The translations under genes were made by a program, and so were the position numbers. Below are positions 38,101 to 53,769 of a stretch of DNA of 64,000 nt, in pieces. Positions within the stretch are counted from its first letter, which is position 1; each line of letters begins with the position of its first letter. The DNA is from Rhea pennata (taxonomy: Eukaryota > Chordata > Aves > Rheiformes > Rheidae), in assembly GCF_028389875.1 (NCBI RefSeq), contig NC_084702.1, positions 63,218,553 through 63,282,552 of the forward strand, written 5' to 3'. Under the pieces are notes generated by a model. It had not been told where the DNA came from, ran no database searches, and saw only the letters and a list, made by a program, of their open reading frames with translations.

Positions 38101-40284
38101 ACACTAATCTGTAAGGGGAAAGCATATCCAATACAAAGATGGAAGAGAAGGCATGTGGATTACACGTTATCCTTGTGTAATGCTACTTTATCCTGCTTTT
38201 CTTTCCTTATCCCTACTCGTTTATGTATAGCTCTAAAGGTAGCTTGCTCTGAGAAATGATCTGGAAAGTGACATGAGGGAAATGACTCAGTAGATCTGCA
38301 GACTAGAAATGTAAAATCTATGTTTAGTCTTTACTGTAGCTACTTAACTGCTCAAGTTTCTCAAATCTGTGTATGGATCTTGAATGCACAATTTACAATG
38401 AAAAGATTTACTTTTGAGGATGTGTAGTGCAAAACACTTACATAGTAAATCAAATGCATTAGTAATGTGAAACTGGAGTGTTACTTATCTTCATGTTTCC
38501 TATTCAGTTTACACATCTGCAAGAACCTAATTTTCCTGAACAAAAAGATCAGGTAATTACTACATGGATAGTTCTACTTATGGAGACTCTTGCAACCAAG
38601 AAATTGGATGTTGGAGAAAATTGTCAATGTTAAAAATATGTTTGGAAAAAATACGGTGTTAATTTCAGGATGGCTCTAAATCAGTCTCAGACACCACATG
38701 ATTCTGCACCAAAAGAAATTGTCATTATTGCATTTCATTATTACATTCTACTGTGAATTGCTGAAGACCTCAGCTGACAACTCAGCGCTATGAGCTATTG
38801 TTGAATACTTTAGTAATTTTCCTTGCCTACTAGAGAGCACTTTGAAGTAGAACAGCTGGAAGAATTTTTTTAAAGCATGAAGTCCTTCTTTGGGATAGGA
38901 ACTTCTGACAGAGCTAGGAGCATAAGCTGCTAGATAATTTTAGATTTAAATTTCCTCCTCTCAAAGTTTGTTTTACCTCAAGGAAAGCACATAAACAGAA
39001 CATTTGTTTTGAAAAGTAGCTAAATGTAATCTTGAGACCGTGAAATAACTCTAGTCTTTTCCACTTAGAAAACATGGAAATGAAGAATTTCTGTGGTTTT
39101 GATTTCTCTTCAACTCTCCTTCACTTATTTGTGTCTGAAACTATTAATGAAATTTCAGTTAGTAAGTGAATATTTTTGGATGCCTCTAAAGACTACATCT
39201 CTTCAAAGTTATTGCGGATACTGAAAGGAGAGGTTGTTAAGAGTTGTGTGGTGTGAGCTCATGGTCATCAATGTTGACAAAATGGTGTACCCTTCAATAA
39301 CCTGAGAAGGCTCCTAATTTCTTTTGCCCCAAGTGCCTAAAAAGCTCATGGTGTGACATTGTATGCAAGATCGTACAGGAGGTCTGTGACAGAGCAGTAA
39401 AGCATAGGTTTCAGTGGTCTCTGTTTAATATCAGATCCTTGTTTGGCCATCAGGTTAAAACTCTTTTGTATTGAAGAACCACCTTGTATAAACAGGTTAA
39501 TGAGGGTTTTTTGTTTTTCACATTTTTGTATTGCTAGACTGATGTAGCTTCTAGCTTTCAATATCTAGCTCCCAAAGTTTATTACGACTACGGACAAACT
39601 CAATATATAATTCAAATAAGTTATTCAGTTACTCGTTATTAGAAGATCTCCTTAATAGTAATAACTCTGCAGCTGGAGACACTATCTCATAGTTGTTGGA
39701 TCAACAACAAACTGTCTGCAAACCATATACAGCCAGATGGGAATGCTCAGCCATGAGACACATTACCAAACGCAGATGAGATTCGTATGGTAAATGCAGT
39801 GGGGAAGTGAGAGTTCAGGTTTAATGTTCTTCTTAAAAGTCTTCTCAATGTGATATAGTTCTTCCTTGCTGTTAAAACCTGGTCCCTAATATGAAAAAAA
39901 AAAAAAAAAAAAAACTGCCTTCAGTTCCTTTTTAATGTGAATGTGCACTCTCTAGATAAGGCAGGATTCAGTGAAAAAATGCATCTTATGCAGCACATTT
40001 AGCTTTTACAGTGGAAATAAAACAAGCCATACCATGAGTGGGTGATGGTGAAAGTGCACTTTGTCTCAGTGTAAAATTGTAACACATCTGAGTATTTTAT
40101 ATGCATATTTTATTTTGCAGGTCACAAAGGGAGAGTGCTGCATGTAGCCCTGAGCCCAGATGAGAGCAGACTCTTTTCTGTGGCAGCTGATGGGACAGCT
40201 TGTGTGTGGAAATGCCATGAGCCTGAGGAGAGCAGATGCACTAGCAAACCGTTTTCTAATGGTTATCTGAGCTCATTCTTGTGA
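5160..40284 (+). CDS. CDC20B: CDC20B, cell division cycle 20B-like WD40 protein
   Basis: Member of the CDC20/FZR1 WD40 family, linked in vertebrates to multiciliated cells. Coding exons with consensus splice sites and matching phases: 5160-5231, 18896-19112, 20137-20211, 20886-21007, 24687-24771, 27970-28080, 29752-29948, 30801-30895, 33870-34098, 35221-35346, 36076-36193, 40121-40284 (TGA). From the ATG at 5169 the product is about 533 residues; human is about 519. The frame is also open from 5160, and human CDC20B has some 25 residues before this point, so a short upstream coding exon may be missed. A seven-bladed WD40 domain spans about residues 225-525, beginning with YLNILDWN and including [14 protein letters not shown] and [10 protein letters not shown]. 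The N-terminal third carries TRWQQL, which I associate with the CDC20B branch. The classical C-box is not seen and there is no C-terminal Ile-Arg tail, so it is unlikely to act as a standard APC/C activator. The last intron has a GC donor. GPX8 lies antisense and three miR-449 hairpins lie sense in the first large intron. Family call is secure; exon 1 and the 3' end are uncertain. Confidence 0.93.
6049..6118 (+). ncRNA. MIR449: miR-449 family hairpin 1
   Basis: The 5' arm, starting TGGCAGTGCATGTTAGCTGG at 6053, pairs with a 3' arm ending TGCACTCCAGACC, leaving a loop of about 14 nt. The seed GGCAGTG is that of the miR-34/449 family. It lies sense in the first large CDC20B intron, where vertebrates carry the miR-449 cluster. 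Which letter (a, b, c or d) it bears cannot be settled here. Confidence 0.9.
7172..7252 (+). ncRNA. MIR449A: miR-449a-like hairpin 2
   Basis: The 5' arm, starting TGGCAGTGTATGTTAGCTGG at 7184, matches human miR-449a except for one missing T, and as I recall equals the chicken form. The 3' arm (7219-7241, starting CAGCTAACACGC) pairs almost end to end, and the lower stem continues for about 10 more pairs. The hairpin overlaps an open frame at 6911-7207 that is therefore not a protein gene. Confidence 0.93.
8111..8190 (+). ncRNA. MIR449: miR-449/34 family hairpin 3, miR-34c-like 5p
   Basis: The 5' arm from 8122 reads AGGCAGTGTAGTTAGTTAGC. Its first 15 bases equal those of miR-34c-5p. The 3' arm CAACTAACTACACTACCACA gives a nearly perfect stem. 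As third of the cluster it corresponds by position to the distal member in mammals, although its sequence is closer to miR-34b/c than hairpins 1 and 2 are. Confidence 0.9.
10474..10479 (-). terminator. candidate GPX8 polyadenylation signal
   Basis: AATAAA on the - strand, about 570 bases past the GPX8 stop codon. No other canonical signal was noticed nearer the stop; cleavage site not determined. Confidence 0.4.
10712..10752. repeat. short tandem, self-complementary TAGCTATA repeat
   Basis: About five alternating copies of TAGCTATATC and TAGCTATATA. Because TAGCTA is its own reverse complement, the run can fold on itself. It lies downstream of GPX8, inside the CDC20B intron. Confidence 0.7.
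11050..14955 (-). CDS. GPX8: GPX8, ER-membrane glutathione peroxidase 8
   Basis: Three exons on the - strand: 14955-14749, 14105-13844 and 11213-11050, all with GT-AG introns and phases 0 and 1. They encode 210 residues; human GPX8 has 209. The start is the ATG at 14955, which aligns with human and has a good context (GAAAATGG). Type II membrane protein: short cytosolic tail, one hydrophobic segment at about residues 19-38, then a luminal thioredoxin-fold peroxidase domain. The catalytic Cys80 (VASYCQHTD) stands where selenocysteine sits in GPX1-4. [11 protein letters not shown] holds the second conserved Cys109, and Ser115 occupies the usual catalytic Gln position, as in human GPX8. Trp165-Asn166 (PRWNFW) complete the active site. 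It ends KKREDL, a KDEL-type ER retrieval signal. The protein reduces peroxide in the ER and cooperates with protein disulfide isomerases. It lies antisense within the first large CDC20B intron, as in human. Confidence 0.96.
15591..15614. repeat. poly(T) tract
   Basis: A run of 24 T, following a shorter T8 run at about 15541. There is no target-site duplication or element body next to it that I can recognise. Confidence 0.85.
16590..17577 (+). mobile_element. CR1 LINE fragment, copy 1
   Basis: A 5'-truncated CR1 in sense within a CDC20B intron. Translation in broken frames gives CR1 reverse transcriptase pieces: [18 protein letters not shown] near 16610, then the FADD-type catalytic region near 16975 (LNKFADDAE in copy 2) and [13 protein letters not shown] near 17310. 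Stops interrupt the frame, so it is dead. The 3' portion lacks about 230 bases relative to copy 2: the sequence jumps near 17518 to a degraded tail. Positions 16933-17518 are nearly identical to 36860-37445. Confidence 0.93.
17990..18016. repeat. poly(T) tract
   Basis: Uninterrupted run of 27 T about 400 bases past CR1 copy 1. CR1 elements do not end in poly(A), so it is probably independent of that element. Confidence 0.85.
22066..22375 (-). mobile_element. CR1 LINE 3'-end fragment, reversed
   Basis: Begins AATCATAGAATCAGTAAGG and runs through GGAAGGGACCTCTGAAGATC, the reverse complement of the CR1 3' end and 3' UTR, then through the end of ORF2. A typical short, heavily 5'-truncated CR1, antisense to CDC20B in the 21.0-24.7 kb intron. 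Confidence 0.93.
22985..23115 (+). mobile_element. ancient MIR-like SINE core
   Basis: The stretch AAAGATGAGGTGACTTACCT, then a CAGGCAGAAGTTGAGTTAG segment and CAGACTCCTACCC, follows the order of the MIR core (AGGTGACTTGCCCAAGGTCA, then GCAGAGCTGGGATT, then TCTGACTCC). Divergence is high, as expected of an amniote-age element. The call rests on my recollection of the consensus. Confidence 0.6.
24020..24040. repeat. (TG)n microsatellite
   Basis: About nine TG units followed by imperfect TATG units, in a CDC20B intron. Confidence 0.85.
36800..37765 (+). mobile_element. CR1 LINE fragment, copy 2, with intact 3' end
   Basis: A 5'-truncated CR1 in sense within the last CDC20B intron. The open frame 36684-37070 covers the reverse transcriptase FADD region ([10 protein letters not shown]), with the downstream part 37104-37349 separated by a stop. 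The 3' end reads GAGGTCCCTTCCAACCTCA then ATTCTGTGATTCTGTG, the hallmark CR1 terminus. It shares the near-identical 586-bp block with copy 1, while its flanks and far 3' portion differ. Confidence 0.94.
39894..39914. repeat. poly(A) tract
   Basis: A run of 21 A in the last CDC20B intron, with no recognisable element upstream. Confidence 0.85.
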
Positions 40285-43251
40285 CTTCTTTTCCTTGAAA
40301 GCAAGTGATTAAGTGCATTTGGCCCATTCAATTAGGGATATATATGTTTCTTCCAAATGAAACATAGCAAAAAATAGCATTGTATTTTCATGAGAAAGCA
40401 ATTTTGTTTTCATGAGAAAGCAATTTTCCTCATCAGTTAATAGTCATGTAGAGTGCTAGTAACTTGTCTCATTCACAGTAGAGGAAAAATATTGCAACTG
40501 AAAAATAACATTTATTTTCATTAAGCTAGCAAGCAGGAGTGGAATCTTCCCTGTGTGAAGTGCCAGCCTAAAATCTTAGGTTCTGCTTTTAGCTATGGCT
40601 CTTGTGTGTTCCCAGTGAAGATGCTAAGATGATATAAAACTACATGCCCCTCATGTAAGTAACCTTGAGTCATTCAAGGGCTAGAACTAGCAGAGACCAG
40701 TCCAGGGGACCGTATCATTTTACACATCACATAGATCACAGTGCAAAAGAGAACCTGTTTAAATATTTCTTGACACCCAGCCTAAATACATAACTCTAAA
40801 TAATTTAAAAATCATTTCTTGTGAATTCTCTATTGTCCTCATAGCAGCAATGAGGACTGGATTTATTAGAAAACTGCCTTCTACTGGATTTTGAATTGTT
40901 TCCTTAAACTCACTTATTGTATGTGATAGATATTTGAAGATACAAGTACATGCATACTTGTTTCTATTCTGCATATATTCTGCATGTTCTATTACTGCAT
41001 ATAATTGTGTAATCAACTAAGAAGCCTGATAAGCAGAATCAAAGAGGCATTCTGTCTGGGTCGAACACAACAGTTAGTTCATTTAGCCCATATGGATACC
41101 AGTTTAATTTAGAGTGTCAGCAAACCTGGCAGCTGGCACTCAATGAATTTTATTTAGTGTTCACAAGGGCTGAGTCCCTTGGACTTTAATGGGAGTTTGT
41201 CTGATGAAGGCTTGTATGCTGTCAAGAGCTAAGTAAGGCTGTTGAGATACATCTTCAAATGCTGTTCAGATGCAACTCAGTGGTGCTGTTCAAAGCAGGC
41301 TCTATCCACAGATGTCTTTGGAGCTCTGCTTTCACCATTGGAAAAGAGGTGCTGGGTCAGGATTTGGTCTTGCATTTGTATATTAAAAACCTGTGAGCTC
41401 AGAAACTTATGCTGCTTGAATTTTTTTCTTTTTTTTTCTTTTTTTTTTTTAACTACAGTTTGAAACATTTAGAACACTTCCTGTAACTGACCTGAGGAAG
41501 TACAGAAGATCAGGGGAATGGGTCAGTGTCATCTGGTGGAAAATTAAGTTATGATCAAATGCTTGAAGAGAGAGAGACAATATTAAGGAGGAGTGCAAAC
41601 ATCTCTGGAAATGAATGTGAAACTGTCATATCTTTGATTCTCATCACTTAAAATCTCTTCGGCTGCTGTTCTTAAATCATGATCACTAACTCTAGCTCTC
41701 AAAGGCTGAGACCACTCATGTTTTCTCAGATGTCCTGAGTACTCAACAAATTGTTAATTTACAATAAATACGCTAAGCTGCTAGTTGCTGTGGTCATCTC
41801 TTGTGGCCTTGTGTAAAACAAGGTAGAAAAGATGGACACAACTACGAAGAAGCTAGTATCTAAGAATAGAGAATAACTTTTATGATGCTTATACTCTAAT
41901 GGTAGCATGTTTATTGCAGCTGATTTTATCAAACACTTAGAATCTGATTTAAATGTGCAAAGTAATGCTTAAAATACTTCAAAGTTTAAAAAAATGTAAT
42001 TTCTTTTTTCCATTTTCAAAGGGAAAATAGTAATGAATTAATCCCTTTACTCATATAGATTTCTATAGTTCTCCCTCAAATTTCCTTTCTTTCTGTAGAA
42101 GTTACCTAAATGCTCAGTTTATCAAATAAAGGAATAGATGTTTAGTATGGGGTGGGATAGGAGAATGGCATGAGGAAAGTGTGAATATGAAGCTAAGCAT
42201 ACTTTGCTTAGCCTTTGAACGTTTTCTGCTTTCTGTTAGCTAACTTCTACTTCTATTTTTTTTTTTTTAACAAAGCAGCATAAAATAAAACCAACCTCCT
42301 TTTAAGATACAGCATTAAAGATGCTCAAGACTGTTAATATGGACATGCAGAGAAATATTTTTCGTGATAGATCTGTTTGCTGTTTGAGAAGTGGTTCTTG
42401 AAACATTTAAAAATTTTGCTGCATGTCTGTCAATGAAATCTAGCTAACTAGTGGTAGTGGAGCCATGAAATTATTATTATTTTTTCCTTTACTAACAGAG
42501 ATTTATCATATTCATGCTCCAGCTATGACACCTTTTATAATTTCTGTGGAGGATGATTTTCAGCTGATTTTTAATATAATCTTGCTGATCGTGGTGTAAT
42601 CTGTAAACATATAGCACATCTAAAAATGTATATGTTACTGTATACAGACTGTATGCAGAATACCTGCACTGCAAGAGGGGGGGTGTTTAATGTAAACTGA
42701 CAACTTCAGAAAGTAGATTTTTCTATCATTTCTTTATTATTGCGAAGTACATTAAAGGGTGAAAGACAGAGGTTTCAAAGGCATGAAAGTTAGAGAATAC
42801 ACACTTACTGTGTCTCACAAACTGTCCAAATGGTCCAGTTGCTGAGACTTCATTTCCTAAAGCTTACCAGTTCCTTCCACCTGTAAATCAGGAGTTCTGC
42901 TGCAGAAAATCTGAGTTTTTCAGGTATCTAGAGTGGTACGTGACACTTCATCTACTTTCAGAGTTGTTTGCAGAAATCTAGACACAGAAGAGTACGGTAT
43001 ATATACTCAACGTGCAGCTAGGACCCAAACAGCTGGAGTATGAACTACAAAAGCTGTTAATGTAGGGTGCTCTGTTCTGGCTTTGTTAAGGTCACATCTG
43101 TTCTGAAAGCAGACATGCAGTTTCATCCCTAAGAAATAAAGCTGCTAAAGCTTGGCATGGGAATACTTCTACCACTAGCATGAAGCTATTTTGCAGCATA
43201 TATTGCAAAACAAGGTTTTGTTACACCAGCACAGAGTAGGAAATTAACAGG
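40285..43251. other. intergenic region between CDC20B and GZMA 3' ends
   Basis: The two genes converge here. No coding exon is supported. T-rich tracts lie near 41420-41452 and 42258-42270. Possible CDC20B polyadenylation signals are ATTAAA at 41382-41387 and AATAAA at 41763-41768; neither is close to the stop codon, so the 3' UTR end is unresolved. Confidence 0.6.
42733..42738 (-). terminator. candidate GZMA polyadenylation signal
   Basis: AATAAA on the - strand, about 515 bases downstream of the GZMA stop codon. Confidence 0.45.
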
Positions 43252-47938
<4,687 letters not shown>

Positions 47939-47970
47939 GATTTTGTCTAGGTTCTTCCCTGTTCACTGTT

Positions 47971-47982
47971 TAATATATATCT
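47971..47982 (-). promoter_or_regulatory. TATA box of GZMA
   Basis: On the - strand the sequence reads GATATATATTAA, some 35 bases before the ATG at 47938. If it works as a TATA box the start site falls near 47945-47950, leaving a 5' UTR of only about 10 bases. Confidence 0.6.
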
Positions 47983-50900
47983 AAATGAAAAGGATGTGGG
48001 TTTTGTTTTTCCTCTTAAGGATATTTGACATTTCTAATTGTGAAATGAGAAAACCTCCTCCACAGTAGAGCTCACAGCAGAGGTGTTAGTGAGAAACAGC
48101 ATTTTATGTTGTGGTGTGAAGATAGGATCTCTCCCTGCGCCCCCCCCTGCCAGGTTGTCTGCAGAGTGTTTGCCTTCTCTGAGTACTGGGGTGAGCCACG
48201 TAACCTTGCAAGCCACTACATGTCCGATTACATGGTAGGACTCAGCTCATGTAATTTTAGTCTAGTTTTATTTGCCCACATAAAGAGGTTTAGTTCCATT
48301 TTAGAAACCTCATGGCCTCCAGATCCTAGAGGTTGAAAGTCTCTCATCAGTCCAGTGACGTATCAGTCAGATCCAGCTCAGATGCCCTAGTGTCCATAGT
48401 TTAACCTTGCACATGATCACTGAAGTCTATCTAGTCAATATAGGGATTTTGCAGAGGGATTCAATGGATCAGTTCAGTGCTTGGGATCTGTTCAGGTGAA
48501 CTGAATCTCTTTCAGGGCTCTGCTGACCCTGTTAGTTGGATCTCCACTGACTTAAATTGGAAGAAGGTAAATACGGGGCTAAGAGGTAGCAGAGCTCTTT
48601 GTGACTGCTGTGAGCCATCAAAGGCATTGTCATCTCTGTTGTGGTGACAGCTCCATGCACCATACAAAACTTTTCTTTTTTTTTCAGTTTTTGTCATTAT
48701 CTGCAAATCTCTTGTGACTATCAGCAGTTTCTAGCACTGCTGGCATTCTTTTTTTTCAGTGTTCTGCTGAACAGAATGCCAGCAAGGGGCATAGGTACTA
48801 TTCTTTGATTTATCACTTGTAAACAGGTGTCAGTCTGACTTCATGATTTTTTTAAAAGGCGGTTTTATCATATCAAAGCTACTGCCTTATATTCACCTTT
48901 TTACTGTATGATATTACAGAAAAATATCTTAGCAAGTAGATCTAATTAGCTCAGAGAGTCCTCAAAGCATTTTTAGTGAATCGGTGTTGCTTCTACAAAG
49001 TTGCATGCATTTGACAGAAAGAATACAGTATTAGACAGTATGCTCCAGAAACACAGGCCACTTTCTGCCTGTTCAGAACATGAGTCTGCTGTTTATCTTG
49101 TCTTGTATTAGCACTTGGTTTTACACAGCTTTGCAAGCTAGCCACTGAGCAGGGGCAAAAACCACAGAAAACTTGATCGTGTTATGCCTTTAGGACCATG
49201 TGGATCAAAGCACTGATATGCAGAGAGAAGTTTCAGTGTGAATAGTCCCAGGAAAAGGATTAGTTGGAGGATGCAGAGTGATTTTGGTGTGACTAGTCCT
49301 GGCTCTTTTATGAGCTGATCAATTCTAAAAGACATGTACTTTCTCTAGAAGAGGTTTGCAAGAGTTTTCTGGGATATGAAGTGTGAAGATTTCACATATT
49401 TCCAACTGGATTATAACTAGTAAGATTCTGTGCCGTACAGGTAAGCATTTCAGTGCAATAATAGCCACAATCTGGAGAGCTGCTATTCTCTAATTCTTGA
49501 ATAAAAATGAAAGCTGGATGTATTGGGAGGGTTAAAATTCTGAGTCCTTCTAAAGATATTTAAGATGATAGCAGGCTTTCTAAGTTCTTCACACAAAGGT
49601 CATGCTGGTTTTTTTGTGGTGGTTTACCAGCAAGGCAAGCAGAAGGCAGGTACAGACACAGAGGTTAGCAATACAGAAATGTTTCTCCCACTGCTGTGTC
49701 TTTTTTACTTGTGATAACTAGTTAGATATTTTATTAGCATTTGAAACTTGCAGACTCTAGGGATTTCTGCATCTGAATCCTGCACCCTCAAAAATTATTA
49801 CAAAGAAAATTAAAAAGGCTCTTCCTGTGTATAGCTTGTCTTTTGTGTCAGGCATTCCTAAACTTACCAGACAACAGATTCCTGCTAGTTCCCATTGGCT
49901 TTCATAAACTTCATGTACGAATCCTCATCAGTCTTTCAAATGAGAACGCTACCTGGGCAGCGTAATTCTGCAGGAGATTTGCTGCCTGCCCATGCATCAC
50001 ACAGTTTGGGAGTGACTACTGTGTACTACATTCTCCAGGTCTGTCCTCTCACTGCAGTTCTGCGAAGCCTTTTCTGGTGAGCCTCGAATTTGTTCTTCAA
50101 TTTGTTCGCTTGTTAGAAGATGGCAGGTTTCATTCTTCTGACCTATTTCCATTTTCTTTTCCTTAGAAAAAGAGAAAAAGAGTATTGAACTCTCTGAGAT
50201 ACTTAGGTTTTGTTACGCATTCATCCAATGTAATGCTTAGGAATATTCTTAGGCATTTGTCTTCTAATGTAAGAACTGTAGGAAGAACTGCTGAAGTTCC
50301 TGGTAGACTTAAAGTAATGCATACTGGCACATGTTGGAGATTCAAGAAATGGGTGATTTTTAGAGAAATTGAGTTGCAGTTAAAGTTTTACAATATAATA
50401 ATGTAAAAGGAAAATTCTAAAGAGGGAGCTATTCATAAAAACTGTCTACCACCACTTCCTGTAGGGGACATTTACACAGAAGAGTTCATCATAATTTACA
50501 GCCTGTGTTCTCATCAGTAAACAGCAACAGCTGTGACAAGCCAGCTGCTCGCTTTCCTGTTCACTTTCATCTCAGTTATCCTACCCCTAAGAAGTAATTA
50601 CTTCTTAGGATAAAAAGTTCCAAATTTGTACTTTTCCTGGATAACATATGCAAATAACATGACTTCTGATATAAATTCTGTTGCATTTCAGATAGCTGCA
50701 CTGACATTATTGAGGAACACCCCATGCTTCACCATTCCTGGTCTTTTATGGCTACTATCTGGAAAGACCATTTAACTGAATGTGGAGGAGCTCTTCTTGC
50801 AAATAAGTGGTTTTGACAGAAACACACTGTAAATAAGTATAATTTGTGAAGTTTTTTATACTGTGGCAACTTTAACTCTTGAGATGGGGCATAATGTGCA

Positions 50901-51194
50901 AAGCAGCAAGTAAAGTAAGCTGGATATTGATCTTTTTAAGAATTGCTTAAATTAGTAATTTTCTCACTAGCTGATCTAAGAACTTGTCATTCTGCTTTAA
51001 GCTGTTTTGTAAACTACTGGTCTGCATTGTGTACAGATAGATCCAACAGGATACAGAACATACTGATGAAAGACTCTGTTCATTATTTATTTATCTGAAA
51101 CAACAATGTATTGGAGATGGAGATGTATCACAATTAACTTCAGAAAATTTTACCTGTGTTGCCTGGAACTAAGCCTCAAAACATCCTGAGAGAT

Positions 51195-51350
51195 GAAATT
51201 ACTAGACAGAAATTAGATAGAAACACCATTCTCCCCCCACCCCTCACACACCTCAATTTAAGTGATTTGTCTAGGCTCACAAAAACTGAATGGTGGAGCT
51301 GGGATTAGGACAATTAGTCTTGTCTGGTTGGTGAGTCAAAATGGAGCATC
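51195..51350 (+). mobile_element. ancient MIR-like SINE core
   Basis: GATGAAATTACTAGACAGA, then TTAAGTGATTTGTCTAGGC and TGGTGGAGCTGGGATTAG follow the MIR core order (GATGAGGAAACTGAGG, TTAAGTGACTTGCCCAAGG, GGCAGAGCTGGGATT). It is heavily diverged. I first considered a granzyme exon 2 here and prefer the SINE reading. Confidence 0.65.
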
Positions 51351-51707
51351 AAGCACCCCTTCCCTAGGTGAGATATCCCCCAACAGGGATGTGGAAGAGC
51401 TGGCTCAGGGTAATGGGGACATCTACTGTTCACGTCAGGAAATAAAATTCCTCCCTCATAGCTAAAATATTCTCTAAATCATATTTTAGGTTCTCCAATT
51501 ATTTTTCTGTATTTTGAGTAACTAAAAGAAAACAGCAGACCAAAACCAATTACAAGATGCCTGTGTGAACCTGACATCCTCAAACACAGTGTGAGCAGCT
51601 GGGTCAGCCTTCCTCCACCCTGAAGAGGAGGAGGACATGGCTCTATTTGTCTTCTTTTAAGTGAAACTAACTGCAACACTTCTGCTGCTGAATCAGCTGT
51701 GCTTGCC

Positions 51708-51732
51708 TTTTTTTTTTTTTTTTTTTTTTTTT
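51708..51732. repeat. poly(T) tract
   Basis: A run of 25 T. Confidence 0.85.
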
Positions 51733-53769
51733 GTAAAAGCAGAAATATTCATATCTAACATTTATCTTTTTGGACATTTACAAAACAAAACCCAAATTTT
51801 CCTCTTTGGAATTAAGGGATTTTTTGACAGAAGCTGGAGTCTCTTATCTTTTCAGACAGTGGATCAGAGATGTTCAGGGTCAGTTATGGTTGTAAAAACT
51901 CAGATTTGAGAGCTATTCAGTGAACAGGGAAGGGCAGTGTTGACTCCAGTGTCGTGGAGAGAATGGCAGCTCTGGTTCCTGGTTTGATTTTCTAACAAGG
52001 AAGTCAATTTGGGCTGTCCTTGAGTGGCAAACCAAAACTGTATCTGTCTGGTCGTCTTCTCTTCAGCTGTGTGACCTTGCCTCTGCAAAACCTACTCGCT
52101 GCTATGCTATGACTAAACTATGCTTAGGAGGTGCAATTGCTGCACATTTAACCTTTCCCGCTAGTGCTCATAACCACATCTGAAATCATTTTTATTTCAG
52201 ACAAAGTAGCATGAATCCAGTGGTGTTAACCTCTGCGTGGTCTGCAACCAACCTGTCAGAGACCTGGATGAGGTGGCAGTGTTTTTTTTTTTTTTTTTTT
52301 TGTGGTTCTGTATATATGCCATGGCCGATTGCTTGGACTTTCTGCAGCTCCAGCAGTTATACCTCTGGGGGATGTGCAGCAGAACAGAACAATTTTCCCA
52401 AGTCTTTGAATTATACTGAGACAGACTTGTACCCATGTGATTACCTCGCCTTCAACCTGAATTTGGTGGTCTCTATAGATTCCTGAACAAGCTATTAAAA
52501 TCAGAAGTCCAATACTCATTTTAGGCAGACAAATGTTTGCAGTGTAAAAATAATTAGAATCAAAAGCTCAGCATACACTGAAGGAGACCTATACTGGAGA
52601 AGGCAAGGATGTAGTAACTCTTACAGGTCAAAGCTTAGTATCTAAGAGGTGTATTAACACTAAGCCGAGAACAGAGAGAGGGAGAAAAAAAGGAATGATA
52701 TGTGAAGACTCCAAGGGTTGGAATTCTGTGACCCTTATATCACTGTAGCTCTGAAAGCTTCCTCTAGATGAAAAGAGAAATTTTTAGGCATCAGTCCAAT
52801 CTGTACAGTCTATTTTGACAAGCAAAAATTCACATATGAATAAATGGATTGTATGTTTTACTGAGACACATAAACAGAGAAAACAACTCTTCTTTTTTGA
52901 TTGATAAGGTCTTCATTTTGAATTGAATAAGTTGTCCTGTGTATAGTGAGTCTGAGGTCTCAAGATAAAGCACAGGAATCCATCAATATGTTTTCTGGCA
53001 GTGTCTTCTTACTGGACCGAATTACATTTAGCATGGCAAAATGAGGAAAGGCAAACTCTAATGAATACGTTTCTGATGATATTCAGGAGCTTGGTGGAAA
53101 AGGAGGTTTAAAGTGTTAATTAACTCTTACTGTCTATTGGCAGGAATTGGACATGTAACTCCCTTTGGTCTTTGACAGTCTCCCTTTGTAATACTCACTA
53201 TCAGAGTGTCTTGAGCTAGGCAATGTCTGTTCTTCCTCGATGGGCTGCGTCCTGTATTTAGTTAAGGACAAAACTCTTATTAATATTAATGATGTCCACT
53301 TTAGCAGGGCACTTCCTATATGTATAATGTTGAAAACGAGTATTGATGTGTGTGTTAACATCCCATTGATGTCAGTAAGGCAACCTGTATGCTGTTAGTT
53401 GGGCATGTGTCGGTCCTCTGCAGTATTAGGTCATATATCATGTCCATGAAAAGATAATGTGAAGGCATCAGTACCAGCAGTCCTTGTGCAAGAGACTCTC
53501 CCTATAAAGTCAGAAGACCTTTTCTTAAAATTAATCCATGGCCTGAGGGTCATCTATCACGCTATTATTTCACCAAATGAGACTTACGTTAAAAAAAAGT
53601 TACTTTGTACAAGAAAATATAAGCTCATGTGAAAACATCAAAATGAACAATTTTTTTTATTTTTAAATCACATTCCTGTAAAGTGAAATCGTGAGTTTTT
53701 GATTATCTTCAGAGGTGTTGCTCAGTTCCAGTAGTGACCTTCTCTTTCTGGACTTTCTTTAAATTGCAG

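Larger units (their letters stand above)
36194..40120 (+). other. GC-AG intron of CDC20B
   Basis: The exon ends CTCTATG and the intron opens with GCAAGT, the usual extended donor of GC-AG introns. The acceptor TATTTTGCAG lies at 40111-40120. This join keeps phase 1 and gives SELYG followed by [12 protein letters not shown], which fits the seventh WD40 blade of the family. No GT donor near 36194 restores that frame. The intron holds CR1 copy 2. Confidence 0.88.
47983..53769. other. intergenic region between GZMA and the granzyme relic
   Basis: The two granzyme sequences are divergent across this gap. I searched for granzyme exons 1 and 2 (signal peptide, IIGG, TAAHC) on the + strand and found none. 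It holds a MIR-like SINE near 51.2-51.35 kb, a T25 run at 51708-51732 and a T-rich tract near 52281-52300. No other gene is supported. Confidence 0.55.

Noticed and set aside
51260-51345. Granzyme exon 2-like stretch with NGGAGI on the + strand
   Set aside because: No IIGG start and no TAAHC motif; the sequence order fits a MIR SINE core better.
52273-53020. Further GGCAGTG seeds (near 52275 and 53000) as extra miR-449 members
   Set aside because: No complementary arm within hairpin distance, and both lie outside CDC20B.
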